Source of the DNA: Deltaproteobacteria bacterium
Lineage (GTDB): Bacteria; Desulfobacterota; Syntrophia; Syntrophales; UBA6807
DNA length: 53,174 bases
Direction: 5' to 3'
Assembly: GCA_016935565.1 (NCBI GenBank)
Contig: JAFGQS010000118.1
Span: 1-53,174, forward strand
Part shown: positions 26,962-36,670 of the stretch, piece after piece
Layout of the letters: every line of letters begins with the position of its first letter
Position numbering within the stretch: the first letter of the stretch is position 1
Translations under genes and position numbers: made by a program
Notes under the pieces: model-generated
The model's database searches: none
The model's input: the letters and a program-made list of their open reading frames with translations, nothing else
Told to the model about the DNA's origin: nothing

Positions 26962-28335
26962 GTGGTTCTTGACGGTAGCAGGGTATTAATCATCGGTTTG
27001 GGGAAGACAGGGATAGCGACGGCGAGGTTTCTTGCGGGAAAAGGATCCCACGTTCTGATAACCGATGAAAAACCGGCTTCCGAACTGGAAAGTGCAATTC
27101 ATGCGCTCGGAGATCTGGCAGTAGACTTAGAATTGGGAAAACAGGCCCCCCACATTCTATCCGCCGTCGATTTTATTGTGCCGTCTCCGGGCGTTCCCCC
27201 TTTTAATTATTTACTTACGGAGGCACGGACAAAAGAAATACCGATTGTAAGTGAGATCGAACTTGCATACCGATATTTACAAAAGCCGATTATTGCCATC
27301 ACCGGTACGAACGGAAAGACAACGACAACAAGACTGATCGGTGAGATCCTCACTCATGGGGGGAAAAAGATTTTTGTGGGAGGGAATATCGGCAATCCCC
27401 TCATCGAATTTGCAGACAGTAGTCAGGACGCCGATTTGCTTGTGGTTGAGGTGAGCAGTTTTCAACTGCAGTGGATTAATCTGTTTCATCCTCGCATTTC
27501 GGTTCTTTTGAATATTACCCATGACCATCTCGACTATCACATGAGTTTTGAAGAATATCGATCGGCTAAGGAACGGATCTTTGCAAATCAGATTGTTGAT
27601 GATTGTGCGGTTCTTAATGCCGATGATCCCAGTACCGGCTCTCTTTCGGAGAAGATTAGGGCTGATATCATGTACTTCAGTTCTTCCAGAATACTGAATG
27701 AAGGAATTTTTATTGATAATGATAGTGTGCACTGGCGAGACCGGCAGGGGAGAGACGAGAAGTATCCCGTTGATACCGTACAGTTGCAGGGAAAACATAA
27801 CCTTGAAAATATAATGGCGTCGATACTCGTTGCGAGGCACTGCGGATGTCCGCCGGATGCGGTGAGAGAGGCATTGGAGGCATTCGTCGGCCTTCCCCAC
27901 AGGATGGAATTTGTCGGTGAACGGAACGGTGTACAATTTTACAACGATTCGAAAGGAACCAATGTTGGTGCGGTTATAAGAGCCCTGGAGACATTTTCCA
28001 GACCGGTCATCCTCCTGTTAGGGGGGCGGGATAAGGGTGGGGATTTCACGATACTGTCCGATCTTCTCAGGGAACGGGTAAAAGAATTGATTTTATTCGG
28101 GGAAGCGCGGAAAGAAATATACGATCATGTCGGAGGGATTATCAAAACTCACACGGTTGAGGGCCTTGAAGCGTCAACGTTTATGGCATGGAAACTATCG
28201 TCTGACGGGGATGTTGTACTGCTTTCACCGGGATGTGCCAGTTTTGATGAGTTCACCAGCTATGCGGAACGGGGCGATTATTTTAAGAAGTGGGTGAAGC
28301 GGATAATCGATCGAGGAAAAGAAGGAATAGAGTGA
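26962..28335 (+). CDS. murD: UDP-MurNAc-L-alanine:D-glutamate ligase MurD
   Basis: Adds D-glutamate to UDP-MurNAc-L-Ala. The N-terminal domain has GLGKTGIATARFLAGKG, the P-loop is ITGTNGKTTTTRLIGEIL, and VVEVSSFQLQWI, NITHDHLDYH, YNDSKGTNVGA and LLLGGRDKGGDF are standard MurD motifs. GTG start with AAGGAGAG upstream. It is followed by a 66-nt gap carrying an AGTCAGG repeat before ftsW, one of the widest gaps in the cluster. Confidence 0.97.
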   Translation: MVLDGSRVLIIGLGKTGIATARFLAGKGSHVLITDEKPASELESAIHALGDLAVDLELGKQAPHILSAVDFIVPSPGVPPFNYLLTEARTKEIPIVSEIELAYRYLQKPIIAITGTNGKTTTTRLIGEILTHGGKKIFVGGNIGNPLIEFADSSQDADLLVVEVSSFQLQWINLFHPRISVLLNITHDHLDYHMSFEEYRSAKERIFANQIVDDCAVLNADDPSTGSLSEKIRADIMYFSSSRILNEGIFIDNDSVHWRDRQGRDEKYPVDTVQLQGKHNLENIMASILVARHCGCPPDAVREALEAFVGLPHRMEFVGERNGVQFYNDSKGTNVGAVIRALETFSRPVILLLGGRDKGGDFTILSDLLRERVKELILFGEARKEIYDHVGGIIKTHTVEGLEASTFMAWKLSSDGDVVLLSPGCASFDEFTSYAERGDYFKKWVKRIIDRGKEGIE

Positions 28336-28354
28336 GAAGCAAGGGGTCAAGTAA

Positions 28355-28385
28355 CAGAAGTCAGGAGTCAGGAGTCAGGAGCCGG
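28355..28385. repeat. AGTCAGG tandem repeat between murD and ftsW
   Basis: Three perfect 7-bp units AGTCAGG run from 28359 to 28379, followed by a degenerate fourth (AGCCGGA). CAGAAGTCAGGAG (28355-28367) is identical, inverted, to 11374-11386. The element ends directly at the AAGGAG ribosome site of ftsW. Confidence 0.7.
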
Positions 28386-28401
28386 AAGGAGAAATAGTCC
28401 T

Positions 28402-29529
28402 GTGGATGAGAAGAGATACGATCTCACAATTTTACTCGTTACCCTGATTTTAGTGACCATGGGTACCGTTATGATATACAGCGCCAGTTCAATCATTGCG
28501 ATGGAACGGTTTAAGGATGGTTACTTTTTCTTAAAAAAACAAATGATATTCGTCTTCCTGGGACTGGGTGCGATGGTTATTATGTCCAAGATACCTTATT
28601 ATTACCTGAGAAAATGTGCCTACCTGGGTATTTTTCTTTCGATTGTTCTTCTCATTTTACTGCTTGTTCCCGGCTTTGGTGTCAAGGTCGGCGGAGCTAA
28701 ACGATGGCTGAGGATCGGAGGACTCACCTTTCAGGTAACGGAACTGGTCAAGGTTGCCATGGTTCTGTTTTTGGCACATTTTCTTACAAAGAAACATGAA
28801 CGTATCAAAGAATTTTTCAGAATCTTTCTTGTGCCGTTGACCATATGCTTTGTCATGGTCGGTCTTATACTCGGGCAGCCGGATTTCGGTACATCCGTTG
28901 TCATCGTTATCGTTATGATGTTCATGTTCTATTTTGCGGGATGTCGGGTTATTCACATGGCAGGACTTGCAGCAGTGTTTGTTCCTGCCGCAGTTGCTCT
29001 CATCATGCATAAAAGTTATCGGCTGGAAAGATTTCTTTCGTTTCTCGATCCATGGAAAGATCCTACCGATTCAGGGTTTCAGATTATACAGTCATTTATT
29101 TCATTTGGTTCGGGTGGCGCTTTTGGCGTCGGTCTTGGAAATAGTCTTCAGAAGTTATTTTATCTTCCCGAACCGCATACGGATTTCATCCTATCAGTGA
29201 TTGCCGAGGAAGGCGGCTTTTTGATGGTTACCATTGTTATCGGTTTGTTTATCCTCTTAATAATTCGGGGATTTATGATTTCCATCCATTCTTCTGATCT
29301 GTTCGGTACACTGATGGCCGGCGGGTTGACCATTATTCTTGCAATGGAGGCTTTCATAAATATGGCCTGCGTTATGGGTTTGGTTCCGACAAAAGGTCTG
29401 ACACTTCCTTTTGTGAGTTATGGTGGAACGTCGTTAATTATGAGTATGGCAATCATTGGGATATTGTTGAATATATCGTCGTATATCCACCATGACGAGA
29501 GAGAAACAGAAAAGGCCTTTGAATCATGA
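28402..29529 (+). CDS. ftsW: septal peptidoglycan polymerase FtsW
   Basis: SEDS-family glycosyltransferase with about ten membrane spans that polymerises lipid II at the septum with FtsI. Recognised by MGTVMIYSASS, GGAKRWLRIGGLTFQVTELVK, GQPDFGTSVVI (catalytic Asp region), SGFQIIQSFISFGSGGAFGVG, PEPHTDFILSVIAEEGGF and LTLPFVSYGGTSLI. GTG start 10 nt after AAGGAG, which lies at the end of the AGTCAGG repeat. 375 residues. Overlaps murG. Confidence 0.97.
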   Translation: MDEKRYDLTILLVTLILVTMGTVMIYSASSIIAMERFKDGYFFLKKQMIFVFLGLGAMVIMSKIPYYYLRKCAYLGIFLSIVLLILLLVPGFGVKVGGAKRWLRIGGLTFQVTELVKVAMVLFLAHFLTKKHERIKEFFRIFLVPLTICFVMVGLILGQPDFGTSVVIVIVMMFMFYFAGCRVIHMAGLAAVFVPAAVALIMHKSYRLERFLSFLDPWKDPTDSGFQIIQSFISFGSGGAFGVGLGNSLQKLFYLPEPHTDFILSVIAEEGGFLMVTIVIGLFILLIIRGFMISIHSSDLFGTLMAGGLTIILAMEAFINMACVMGLVPTKGLTLPFVSYGGTSLIMSMAIIGILLNISSYIHHDERETEKAFES

Positions 29530-30641
29530 TGGAAAAAAGAAAGAGCCTGAACATTATGATTGCCGGCGGAGGCACCGGCGGACATTTATTTCCCGGAGTA
29601 GCAATAGCAGAGGAATTCATCAAGAGAGATCATAAAACGACGATTCTTTTCATAGGGACCGAGAAGGGGCTGGAACAAAGAATATTGAAAGATCTGGGAT
29701 ATGTGCTCCATACCATCGATGTGGAGGGAATACGGGGTAAGGGACTGATCAAATCAGCGGGCGGCATAGTAAAAATTCCCGCGAGTATGATTCAATGCTA
29801 TCCGGTTATCCGTGATTTCAATCCCGATCTGGTTATCGGTGTCGGGGGTTACGCATCGGGACCTGCCGTTATTATGGCTTATTGCATGGGGAAAAAGACT
29901 GCAATAGCAGAGCAGAATGCAATGCCCGGTCTTACCAACAGGATTCTCGGAAGGTTTGTGGACAGGGTATTTATAACCTTTGCCGTAACGGAAAAGTGGT
30001 TTTCGAAGAAAAAGACAGCCGTCACGGGAAACCCCGTACGGGCCGGATTCGTTCAAGAGGACAAGAAGCAGAGGGAAGAAAGAGAATCGTTTACTCTTCT
30101 CATATACGGAGGAAGTCAGGGTGCAGCCGGAATCAACAGTGCCGTCATAGAATCACTCCCATATCTTGAAAACATGAGGGACGGATTGAAGATTATGCAT
30201 CAGACGGGAAACAGGGATGTAGATCGAGTATCAAAGGCTTACGAGGATTATCACATGGATGCCCACGTATGTAGCTTCATCAAAGACATGGCAGGTGCAT
30301 ACGATGCAGCGGACTTACTGATATGCAGAGCGGGGGCAACAACGATTGCAGAAATTACGGCACGGGGAAAGGCGGCACTCTTTATACCGTTTCCCTATGC
30401 GGTCGGTGATCATCAGAGGTTGAATGCCAAGGTACTCGTCGATGCAGGTGCAGCAGAGATGATACTTGAACGGGATATCAATGGAGAAAAGCTTGCCCGG
30501 GTTGTTGAAGAACTGTGTCATGACCGGACCCGAATAAAAAAGATGGAGGATGAATCCCGAGCCCTTGGAAACGGGAGGGCCGCTGCTCATATTGTTGACG
30601 AGTGTATGAAACTCATTCACGGAGAAAAGATTTTAAACTGA
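29526..30641 (+). CDS. murG: lipid II synthase MurG (GlcNAc transferase)
   Basis: Peripheral inner-membrane GT28 glycosyltransferase that converts lipid I to lipid II. N-terminal IAGGGTGGHLFPGVAIAEEF, then VGVGGYASGPAV, AEQNAMPGLTNRIL, YGGSQGAAGIN, and the C-terminal UDP-GlcNAc site CRAGATTIAEITARGKAALFIPFPYAVGDHQ (usual motif). 371 residues. Translation is coupled to ftsW by ATGA overlap. Confidence 0.98.
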   Translation: MMEKRKSLNIMIAGGGTGGHLFPGVAIAEEFIKRDHKTTILFIGTEKGLEQRILKDLGYVLHTIDVEGIRGKGLIKSAGGIVKIPASMIQCYPVIRDFNPDLVIGVGGYASGPAVIMAYCMGKKTAIAEQNAMPGLTNRILGRFVDRVFITFAVTEKWFSKKKTAVTGNPVRAGFVQEDKKQREERESFTLLIYGGSQGAAGINSAVIESLPYLENMRDGLKIMHQTGNRDVDRVSKAYEDYHMDAHVCSFIKDMAGAYDAADLLICRAGATTIAEITARGKAALFIPFPYAVGDHQRLNAKVLVDAGAAEMILERDINGEKLARVVEELCHDRTRIKKMEDESRALGNGRAAAHIVDECMKLIHGEKILN

Positions 30642-30682
30642 TACCTCAAACAACATTTCCCCGGGGAAATTGAAGAGGTATC
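30640..30682 (+). other. nested inverted repeat between murG and murC
   Basis: GATACCTC (30640-30647) pairs perfectly with GAGGTATC (30675-30682). Inside it lies the 16-nt palindrome ATTTCCCCGGGGAAAT (30655-30670). No T-tract follows, so it is unlikely to be a simple terminator. It sits 3 nt before the AAGGAG ribosome site of murC, so an RNA processing or translation-control role is possible. Confidence 0.6.
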
Positions 30683-30697
30683 ACAAGGAGAACTTGA

Positions 30698-32068
30698 ATG
30701 CGAAGGAAGGTAAAACATATCCATTTTGTCGGTATCGGCGGTATCGGTATGAGTGGAATAGCAGAAGTGCTGCTGAATCTCGGCTATACAATCAGTGGTT
30801 CCGATATCAGTAAATCTGATATTACGGAGCGCTTGTCATCAATGGGGGCCACGATTTCTTATAAACACGATTCGTCAAATCTGGGCAATGTCGATGTGGT
30901 GGTCACTTCAACGGCAGTAAGAGAAGACAATCCTGAGGTAATAGAAGCACACAAACGTCACGTTCCCGTTATTCCGCGGGCAGAAATGCTTGCCGAATTG
31001 TTGAAAATGAAAGTTTCCGTTGCCGTCTCGGGTACACACGGAAAAACAACGACAACATCGATGGCTTCAGCGACCCTCGCACACGGAGGCCTTGATCCGA
31101 CGATGGTTATAGGAGGAAAACTGGACAGCATAGGAAGTAATGCCCGGTTGGGCGGCGGAGAAGTCATTGTTGCCGAGGCCGACGAGAGTGATGGTTCTTT
31201 TCTGAAATTGTCTCCCTATATTGCAGTGATTACCAATATCGAACGTGAGCATCTCGATCACTTTGCCGGCATCGATGAGATAAAGGAGGCTTTTTTACAG
31301 TTCGCCAATCTCGTTCCTTTTTACGGTACCACCATACTCTGTTACGATGATGAGAACGTACGAGACATAATGCCGTACATTAAACGAAGGATCGTTACCT
31401 ATGGTCTTTCCGAGGGGGCAGACTATCGGGCTCATGAAATATCTTTCAACGGACCGTCAACAAAGTTTTCACTTTCCTTTCAGGGGAAACGTCTGGGGAA
31501 TATTTCATTGAACGTTCCCGGTGTATTCAATGTGTGCAATGCAATGGCAGCGATCGCCGTAGCCCGTGAGCTTAATATGGCATTTCCGGTCATAGCTGAA
31601 GGTATTGAGACATTTACCGGAGTCCATCGTCGATTGGAAACAAAAGGGGAAAAAGCGGGAGTTACCGTTATTGATGATTATGGTCATCATCCTACTGAGA
31701 TCAAAGCTACTCTTCGTGCGGCACGGCAGGTATGGGGGGACAGACGAGTCATTGTCGTGTTTCAACCTCACCGTTACACCCGCACGAAGGCCCTCTTCGA
31801 AGAGTTTTTAGGTGCTTTTCATGATGCCGATGTCCTCATTATTACCGATATCTATGCGGCGAGTGAACGAGAGATAGAAGGTGTCAACTCGGAAAATCTT
31901 TATCGCGGTATCCGTGATTCCGGACATGGCGATGTTATGTATATCCCTGGTTTTGATGTGATCGTATCCCATTTAAACTCGATAGCTCGCAGTGGGGATG
32001 TGATTATGACGCTTGGGGCAGGAAACGTATGGAAGATAGGGGAAGATTTCCTGAAATTCAGATCGTAG
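30698..32068 (+). CDS. murC: UDP-MurNAc:L-alanine ligase MurC
   Basis: Adds the first residue, L-alanine, to UDP-MurNAc. HFVGIGGIGMSGIAEVL begins the N-terminal Rossmann domain; the P-loop is SGTHGKTTTTSMASATL, followed by AEADESDGSFLKL, NIEREHLDHF and DDYGHHPTEIKATL. 456 residues. ATG follows AAGGAG by 7 nt. Typically precedes murB, as here. Confidence 0.98.
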   Translation: MRRKVKHIHFVGIGGIGMSGIAEVLLNLGYTISGSDISKSDITERLSSMGATISYKHDSSNLGNVDVVVTSTAVREDNPEVIEAHKRHVPVIPRAEMLAELLKMKVSVAVSGTHGKTTTTSMASATLAHGGLDPTMVIGGKLDSIGSNARLGGGEVIVAEADESDGSFLKLSPYIAVITNIEREHLDHFAGIDEIKEAFLQFANLVPFYGTTILCYDDENVRDIMPYIKRRIVTYGLSEGADYRAHEISFNGPSTKFSLSFQGKRLGNISLNVPGVFNVCNAMAAIAVARELNMAFPVIAEGIETFTGVHRRLETKGEKAGVTVIDDYGHHPTEIKATLRAARQVWGDRRVIVVFQPHRYTRTKALFEEFLGAFHDADVLIITDIYAASEREIEGVNSENLYRGIRDSGHGDVMYIPGFDVIVSHLNSIARSGDVIMTLGAGNVWKIGEDFLKFRS

Positions 32069-32077
32069 GAAAACAAT

Positions 32078-33004
32078 GTGATGATAAGCCGGGATTTGAA
32101 AGAGACCATTAAACGTATTGTTTCGGGATCTGTGCTTTTTGACGAACCCATGAACCGTCATACGTCCATGGGGGTGGGAGGCACGGCAGATATTTTTATG
32201 TCTCCCGTCACGATCGAAGAACTGCAAACCACTGTTTCCTGTCTCTCGGATGAAAAAGTTCCTTTCGTTCCGGTGGGAAATTGTACGAATCTTATTGTCA
32301 GGGATGGCGGATACAGGGGTGCCCTCATATCATTGAAAGGACTCGAAACGGTTGAAGTGTCTAAAGAAGAAGGAGACTCTGTTTTTCTCAGTGCCCAGAC
32401 CGGTGCCCATCTTTCAAGGCTGGTCGAGTTATCGGTACGGAAATCACTAACGGGTATGGAATTCTGTGCCGGCATTCCGGGCAGTGTCGGTGGCGGAGTC
32501 AAGATGAACGCCGGTGCATACGGAAAGGAATTAAAGGATGTGGTTGAGTTTGTATCCCTGATCACAAGAGAGGGAATCATCATAGATGTTGCCCGTGACG
32601 ATCTCCGGTTTGAATACAGAAACTTTGTTTTAGCTGAAGGAACTGTCATTGTCAGTGCCGTCTTTGGCCTTCGTAAAGGGTCACAGACGAATATCCGGGA
32701 AAGAATTTCATACATCATGAATATGAGAAAAAAGAAACATCCCCTTGCGTATCGCAGTGCCGGATCGGTTTTCAAAAATCCTCCGGATGAACCGGCTGGT
32801 AGAATTATCGATGAGGTTGGTCTGAAGGGATTAAGGATTGGTGATGCAATGGTATCGAAAATCCATGGGAATTTCATCGTGAATCTTGGAAAGGCAACGG
32901 CGAAGGACATAACTCTTTTAATGGACACAGTTCAGAACAAGGTACTGGAAGAGAGAGGGATACTTCTGGAACCGGAGATCAAGATCATTGGAGATGAGTT
33001 ATGA
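32078..33004 (+). CDS. murB: UDP-N-acetylenolpyruvoylglucosamine reductase MurB
   Basis: FAD/NADPH enzyme forming UDP-MurNAc. NRHTSMGVGGTADIF and PVGNCTNLIVRDGGYRG build the FAD domain; GIPGSVGGGVKMNAGAYG follows; YRSAGSVFKNPPDEPAGRIID carries the catalytic Ser region, and the final Glu is in EPEIKIIGDEL. This is a type II-like MurB without the long E. coli insertion. GTG at 32078 and ATG at 32081 are both possible starts; AGGA precedes them. Confidence 0.97.
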   Translation: MMISRDLKETIKRIVSGSVLFDEPMNRHTSMGVGGTADIFMSPVTIEELQTTVSCLSDEKVPFVPVGNCTNLIVRDGGYRGALISLKGLETVEVSKEEGDSVFLSAQTGAHLSRLVELSVRKSLTGMEFCAGIPGSVGGGVKMNAGAYGKELKDVVEFVSLITREGIIIDVARDDLRFEYRNFVLAEGTVIVSAVFGLRKGSQTNIRERISYIMNMRKKKHPLAYRSAGSVFKNPPDEPAGRIIDEVGLKGLRIGDAMVSKIHGNFIVNLGKATAKDITLLMDTVQNKVLEERGILLEPEIKIIGDEL

Positions 33005-33837
33005 CGCGATCTCTCAAATCAGTCGTTGAGACGAAAAAAAACAAACTTAAACGGCGTTCGGGGAAGATTTTCCGGGAGATTGCAAAAGCGTTTACGCTGA
33101 TAATAACCATCGGTTTCATAGCCTTTGTCATGGTCTACGTATACAATTGTATTATTACGACATCCTATTTCGAATTGAAGGGTATCACGGTCAGGGGGAA
33201 TGAAAGGGTCACAGAAAAAGAGGTTCTGGCTTTAGCTGATATTGAACCTCAGAGCAACATTTTAACGCTGAATTTAAAAGATATATCGAGAAGCATAGAA
33301 ACAAACCCATGGGTTAAAGATACAGCAATCGGTCGGGAATTTCCGGACAGATTGGTTATAGAAGTGAGAGAACGAGATCCGGCGGCTTTAGTCCTTGTCG
33401 ATGGAAATCTTTATATTATGGATTGGGATGGGGCTGTATTCAAGAAATTCTCAAACAATGACAATGTTCATCTGCCGATCCTCAACGGTATTTACAAAGG
33501 TGGAACTGTCAAGAGGGATCTGATGAAAAAAGCTCTGGTTCTGTTGAATTTTATTTCTGCCAATAGGAATTTCCCCGGAATGGAACACGTTTCTGAAATA
33601 TATGGAGATGAGATTTATGGCTTTTCACTTTTTGCACAGGGTGGGTTATGCCTGCAATTAGGTTTTGAGAACTATGGACGGAAACTTGAAAGATTAAAAC
33701 CGGTATTGATGGATTTGGGCCGGAAAAATCTGGCCACCGTATATTTAAGTATCGATCTCACTGATCATAACAACATTGTTGTAAAGCGAAACGATGTCTT
33801 TAATCGCCGTAATAAGGCAGCGGGGTACAATACATGA
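33001..33837 (+). CDS. ftsQ: cell division protein FtsQ
   Basis: Bitopic inner-membrane protein linking early and late divisome proteins. A basic cytoplasmic tail and one span (FTLIITIGFIAFVMVYVYN) precede a POTRA domain (YFELKGITVRGNERVTEKEVLALADI ... NPWVKDTAIGREFPDRLVIEVRERDPAAL). The remaining beta domain ends in a region with IDLTDHNNIVVKR. Overlaps murB by ATGA. A D-Ala-D-Ala ligase gene, often found at this site, is absent. Confidence 0.94.
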   Translation: MTRSLKSVVETKKNKLKRRSGKIFREIAKAFTLIITIGFIAFVMVYVYNCIITTSYFELKGITVRGNERVTEKEVLALADIEPQSNILTLNLKDISRSIETNPWVKDTAIGREFPDRLVIEVRERDPAALVLVDGNLYIMDWDGAVFKKFSNNDNVHLPILNGIYKGGTVKRDLMKKALVLLNFISANRNFPGMEHVSEIYGDEIYGFSLFAQGGLCLQLGFENYGRKLERLKPVLMDLGRKNLATVYLSIDLTDHNNIVVKRNDVFNRRNKAAGYNT

Positions 33838-33897
33838 CAGTGAAGCAATGTTTACCATATGGGGTTACGCACTAATCCATGAAAGGCGGAGAGATGC

Positions 33898-35124
33898 ATG
33901 GCGAAACGCAGCAACGTGATTGTAGGATTGGATATAGGAACAACAAAGACATGCGCCATTGTTGGTGAGGTAACCGATACAGGAATTGATATTATCGGTA
34001 TAGGTTCTCATCCATCGCACGGTTTGAGAAAAGGCGTCGTTGTCAATATCGATAGTACTGTTGATTCAATCAAACGGGCCGTTGAAGAGGCTGAGCTGAT
34101 GTCCGGGACTGAGATAGGTTCCGTATTTACCGGTATCGCGGGGGGGCATATCGAAGGTGTAAACAGTCTTGGAATTGTAGCAGTGAAAGGACGTGAGGTT
34201 GATGAAGATGCTGTCCAAAGATCAATTGAGGCGGCAAAAGCAGTGGCAATACCCCTTGACAGAGAAATTCTCCATATATTGCCGCAATATTTCATCGTCG
34301 ATAACCAGGATGGCGTCAAAGATCCCATCGGGATGTCAGGTGTCCGATTAGAAGCAAAGGTACATATCGTTATCGGAGCAGTCACATCGATTCAAAACAT
34401 TATAAAGTCCGTCAACCGTGTTGGACTCAATGTGAACGGTGTTGTTCTGGAACAGCTGGCATCAAGCGAGGCCGTTCTCAGTCAGGACGAAAAGGAACTG
34501 GGTGTTGCCATAATAGATATAGGTGGGGGAACAACTGATATTGCCGTATTTGCCGAGGGGAGCATCAAGCATACAGCGGTTTTGTCACTTGGCGGCAATT
34601 ATCTGACCAATGATATAGCTGTCGGTTTAAGAACACCGACGAATGAGGCTGAAAAAATTAAGATAAAATACGGGTGTGCCTATACCCCCTTAATACCGAC
34701 TGATGACACCATAGAAGTTCCCAGTGTTGGTGGACGGAATCCGAGAAAAGTTGCCCGACAGATTCTCGGAGAAATTATTGAACCGCGTGTGGAGGAAATT
34801 CTCCGCTTGGCTCACAGGGAGATTATTAAATCAGGCTATGAAGATCTCCTGGCCGCTGGGATCGTCTTAACGGGAGGAACCGCAATATTAGAAGGTATTA
34901 CGGAACTGAGCGAACAGATTTTCAACATGCCGGTGCGGAGAGGATTCCCCATCGGTATCGGGGGTCTGACGGACGTGGTTAACAGTCCCCTGTATGCGAC
35001 CGGTGTGGGTCTTGTTCTTTACGGTCTTAAAAACGGACCTGAGCGTCTGTTTAAAAAGAGTGAGGGAAGTGTCATAAGTAGAATAGTTCGCAAAATTAAA
35101 AAATGGTTTCTTGAATTTTTTTAG
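33898..35124 (+). CDS. ftsA: cell division protein FtsA
   Basis: Actin-like ATPase that tethers FtsZ to the membrane. [17 protein letters not shown] (phosphate 1), [15 protein letters not shown] (phosphate 2) and [14 protein letters not shown] (adenosine) are clear, with the FtsA-specific 1C domain in between. The C-terminus ends with an amphipathic helix, [17 protein letters not shown], the membrane-targeting sequence. 408 residues. GGCGGAGAG precedes the ATG. Confidence 0.98.
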   Translation: MAKRSNVIVGLDIGTTKTCAIVGEVTDTGIDIIGIGSHPSHGLRKGVVVNIDSTVDSIKRAVEEAELMSGTEIGSVFTGIAGGHIEGVNSLGIVAVKGREVDEDAVQRSIEAAKAVAIPLDREILHILPQYFIVDNQDGVKDPIGMSGVRLEAKVHIVIGAVTSIQNIIKSVNRVGLNVNGVVLEQLASSEAVLSQDEKELGVAIIDIGGGTTDIAVFAEGSIKHTAVLSLGGNYLTNDIAVGLRTPTNEAEKIKIKYGCAYTPLIPTDDTIEVPSVGGRNPRKVARQILGEIIEPRVEEILRLAHREIIKSGYEDLLAAGIVLTGGTAILEGITELSEQIFNMPVRRGFPIGIGGLTDVVNSPLYATGVGLVLYGLKNGPERLFKKSEGSVISRIVRKIKKWFLEFF

Positions 35125-35140
35125 AAGGGAGGGGTTGTAC

Positions 35141-36292
35141 ATGTTTGAATTGTTTGAAGGAGGCGGTGAGAATTCAGCAAAAATCAAGGTTGTGGGTGTC
35201 GGCGGCGGCGGCGGCAACGCCATTAATATGATGATTTCTTATAATCTTAATGGCGTTGACTTCATTGTTGCAAATACGGATGCACAGGCCCTGGCAGCAT
35301 CGAAATCACCGATGAAGATTCAGCTGGGGCGTGAGATTACGAAAGGTCTCGGTGCAGGATCAGATCCCGATGTGGGAAAACGATCAGCTCTTGAAGCCAG
35401 AGATATACTCAGGGATAATCTTGCCGGAGCCGACATGGTTTTTATTACTGCCGGATTCGGAGGGGGCACGGGAACGGGGGGCGCACCGGTTGTGGCGGAA
35501 ATCGCCAAAGACCTGGGAGCACTTACCGTTGCGGTAGTCACAAAGCCATTCCTTTTTGAAGGAAAGAAAAGGGAAAGGCAGGCCGAAGAGGGAATTGCAG
35601 AATTAAAAGAAAGTGTTGATACACTCATTGTTATTCCCAATCAGAGACTCTTGAGTCTGGGTGGGCGGAATATGCCGTTGCTGGATGCTTTCAAAAAAGC
35701 AGATGACATTCTTTATTATGCAGTGAAGGGGATTTCCGATCTCATAATGGTTCCCGGCCTAATAAATCTTGACTTTGCCGATGTGAGAAATGTTATGTCT
35801 GAAATGGGTCTGGCGTTGATGGGCACCGGAATTGCCAGCGGAGAAGATAGAGCTGTCGAGGCGGCACAAAAAGCGGTATCGTCGCCATTACTGGAAGACA
35901 ACACTATTCAGGGGGCCCGTGGTGTCCTTCTCAACATAACCGGCGGGCCTGACATGACCCTGTATGAAATCAACGAGGCATCGAGTCTTGTACAGGCCGA
36001 AGCTCATGACGATGCCAATATTATTTTTGGTACGGTCATCGACGAAACCATCGGGGATGAAATACGCATCACGGTTATTGCAACGGGATTCGATAAAAAA
36101 GAGCAGAAAAAACGCGATATCCCGACTGTTTCAAATTATGTCAGTTACAAGAGAGAAGATTTATCAACGCCGACATTTATCAGGAAAGAAAAGAGTGCCG
36201 ATAAACCCGTTGTCGTGAAGATGGGAATGATCGATGATGACGGTACGACTGATTTTGAAATTCCCGCATTTCTAAGAAGGCAGGCGGATTAA
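35141..36292 (+). CDS. ftsZ: cell division GTPase FtsZ
   Basis: Tubulin-like GTPase forming the Z-ring. [13 protein letters not shown], the tubulin signature [18 protein letters not shown], and [15 protein letters not shown] identify it. The conserved C-terminal peptide [13 protein letters not shown], which binds FtsA, is intact. ATG at 35141 follows GGGAGGGG by 6 nt; the frame is open upstream to 35111 without reason to use it. 383 residues. Last gene of the dcw cluster. Confidence 0.98.
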   Translation: MFELFEGGGENSAKIKVVGVGGGGGNAINMMISYNLNGVDFIVANTDAQALAASKSPMKIQLGREITKGLGAGSDPDVGKRSALEARDILRDNLAGADMVFITAGFGGGTGTGGAPVVAEIAKDLGALTVAVVTKPFLFEGKKRERQAEEGIAELKESVDTLIVIPNQRLLSLGGRNMPLLDAFKKADDILYYAVKGISDLIMVPGLINLDFADVRNVMSEMGLALMGTGIASGEDRAVEAAQKAVSSPLLEDNTIQGARGVLLNITGGPDMTLYEINEASSLVQAEAHDDANIIFGTVIDETIGDEIRITVIATGFDKKEQKKRDIPTVSNYVSYKREDLSTPTFIRKEKSADKPVVVKMGMIDDDGTTDFEIPAFLRRQAD

Positions 36293-36610
36293 CAGCCTTT
36301 ATTATACGGTCATGATCTTTTCGTCAAGGATCGAGAGATGAAAAGATTTGTGTCTGTGAACAGGTACCGTCCGGATTGAAAGAGAGTGCAGTACCGTACA
36401 TCTGGTTTGTGAAACGGGATACCGTAAAATGGTGGTATTCATATGCTTAAAGAAATATGAACCTTATGAGCCTCGATCAATCAAAAAACCCCCTCCCTTC
36501 AATGGGTTACTATGTGAGAGGGGCTCTGTTGCGCTCGACTGCAGTTACAACTGATATTGAAATTATCATGATTGTTGCGTGAATAGTTGATGCACGTGCT
36601 TTCAGTCCGG
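36293..36610. other. intergenic region downstream of ftsZ
   Basis: No gene is seen. At 36490-36523 CCCCTC and GAGGGG can pair around a 22-nt loop. On the minus strand this is followed by TTTTTT (36483-36488), a weak terminator-like signal. I see no strong plus-strand terminator for ftsZ. Confidence 0.4.
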
Positions 36611-36644
36611 ATTAAGAAAAGCCCCAGGAAACATCTTGGGGCTT
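36611..36644 (-). terminator. intrinsic terminator of the MFS transporter gene
   Basis: AAGCCCCA (36619-36626) pairs with TGGGGCTT (36637-36644). On the minus strand the stem runs into TTTTCTTAAT. It lies 26 nt after the stop of the transporter gene. Confidence 0.8.
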
Positions 36645-36670
36645 ATTTCTGTATCAGAATATTCAATACG

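Noticed and set aside
28359-28385. Short direct repeats as a CRISPR array
   Set aside because: The 7-bp units adjoin without spacers and no cas genes are near.
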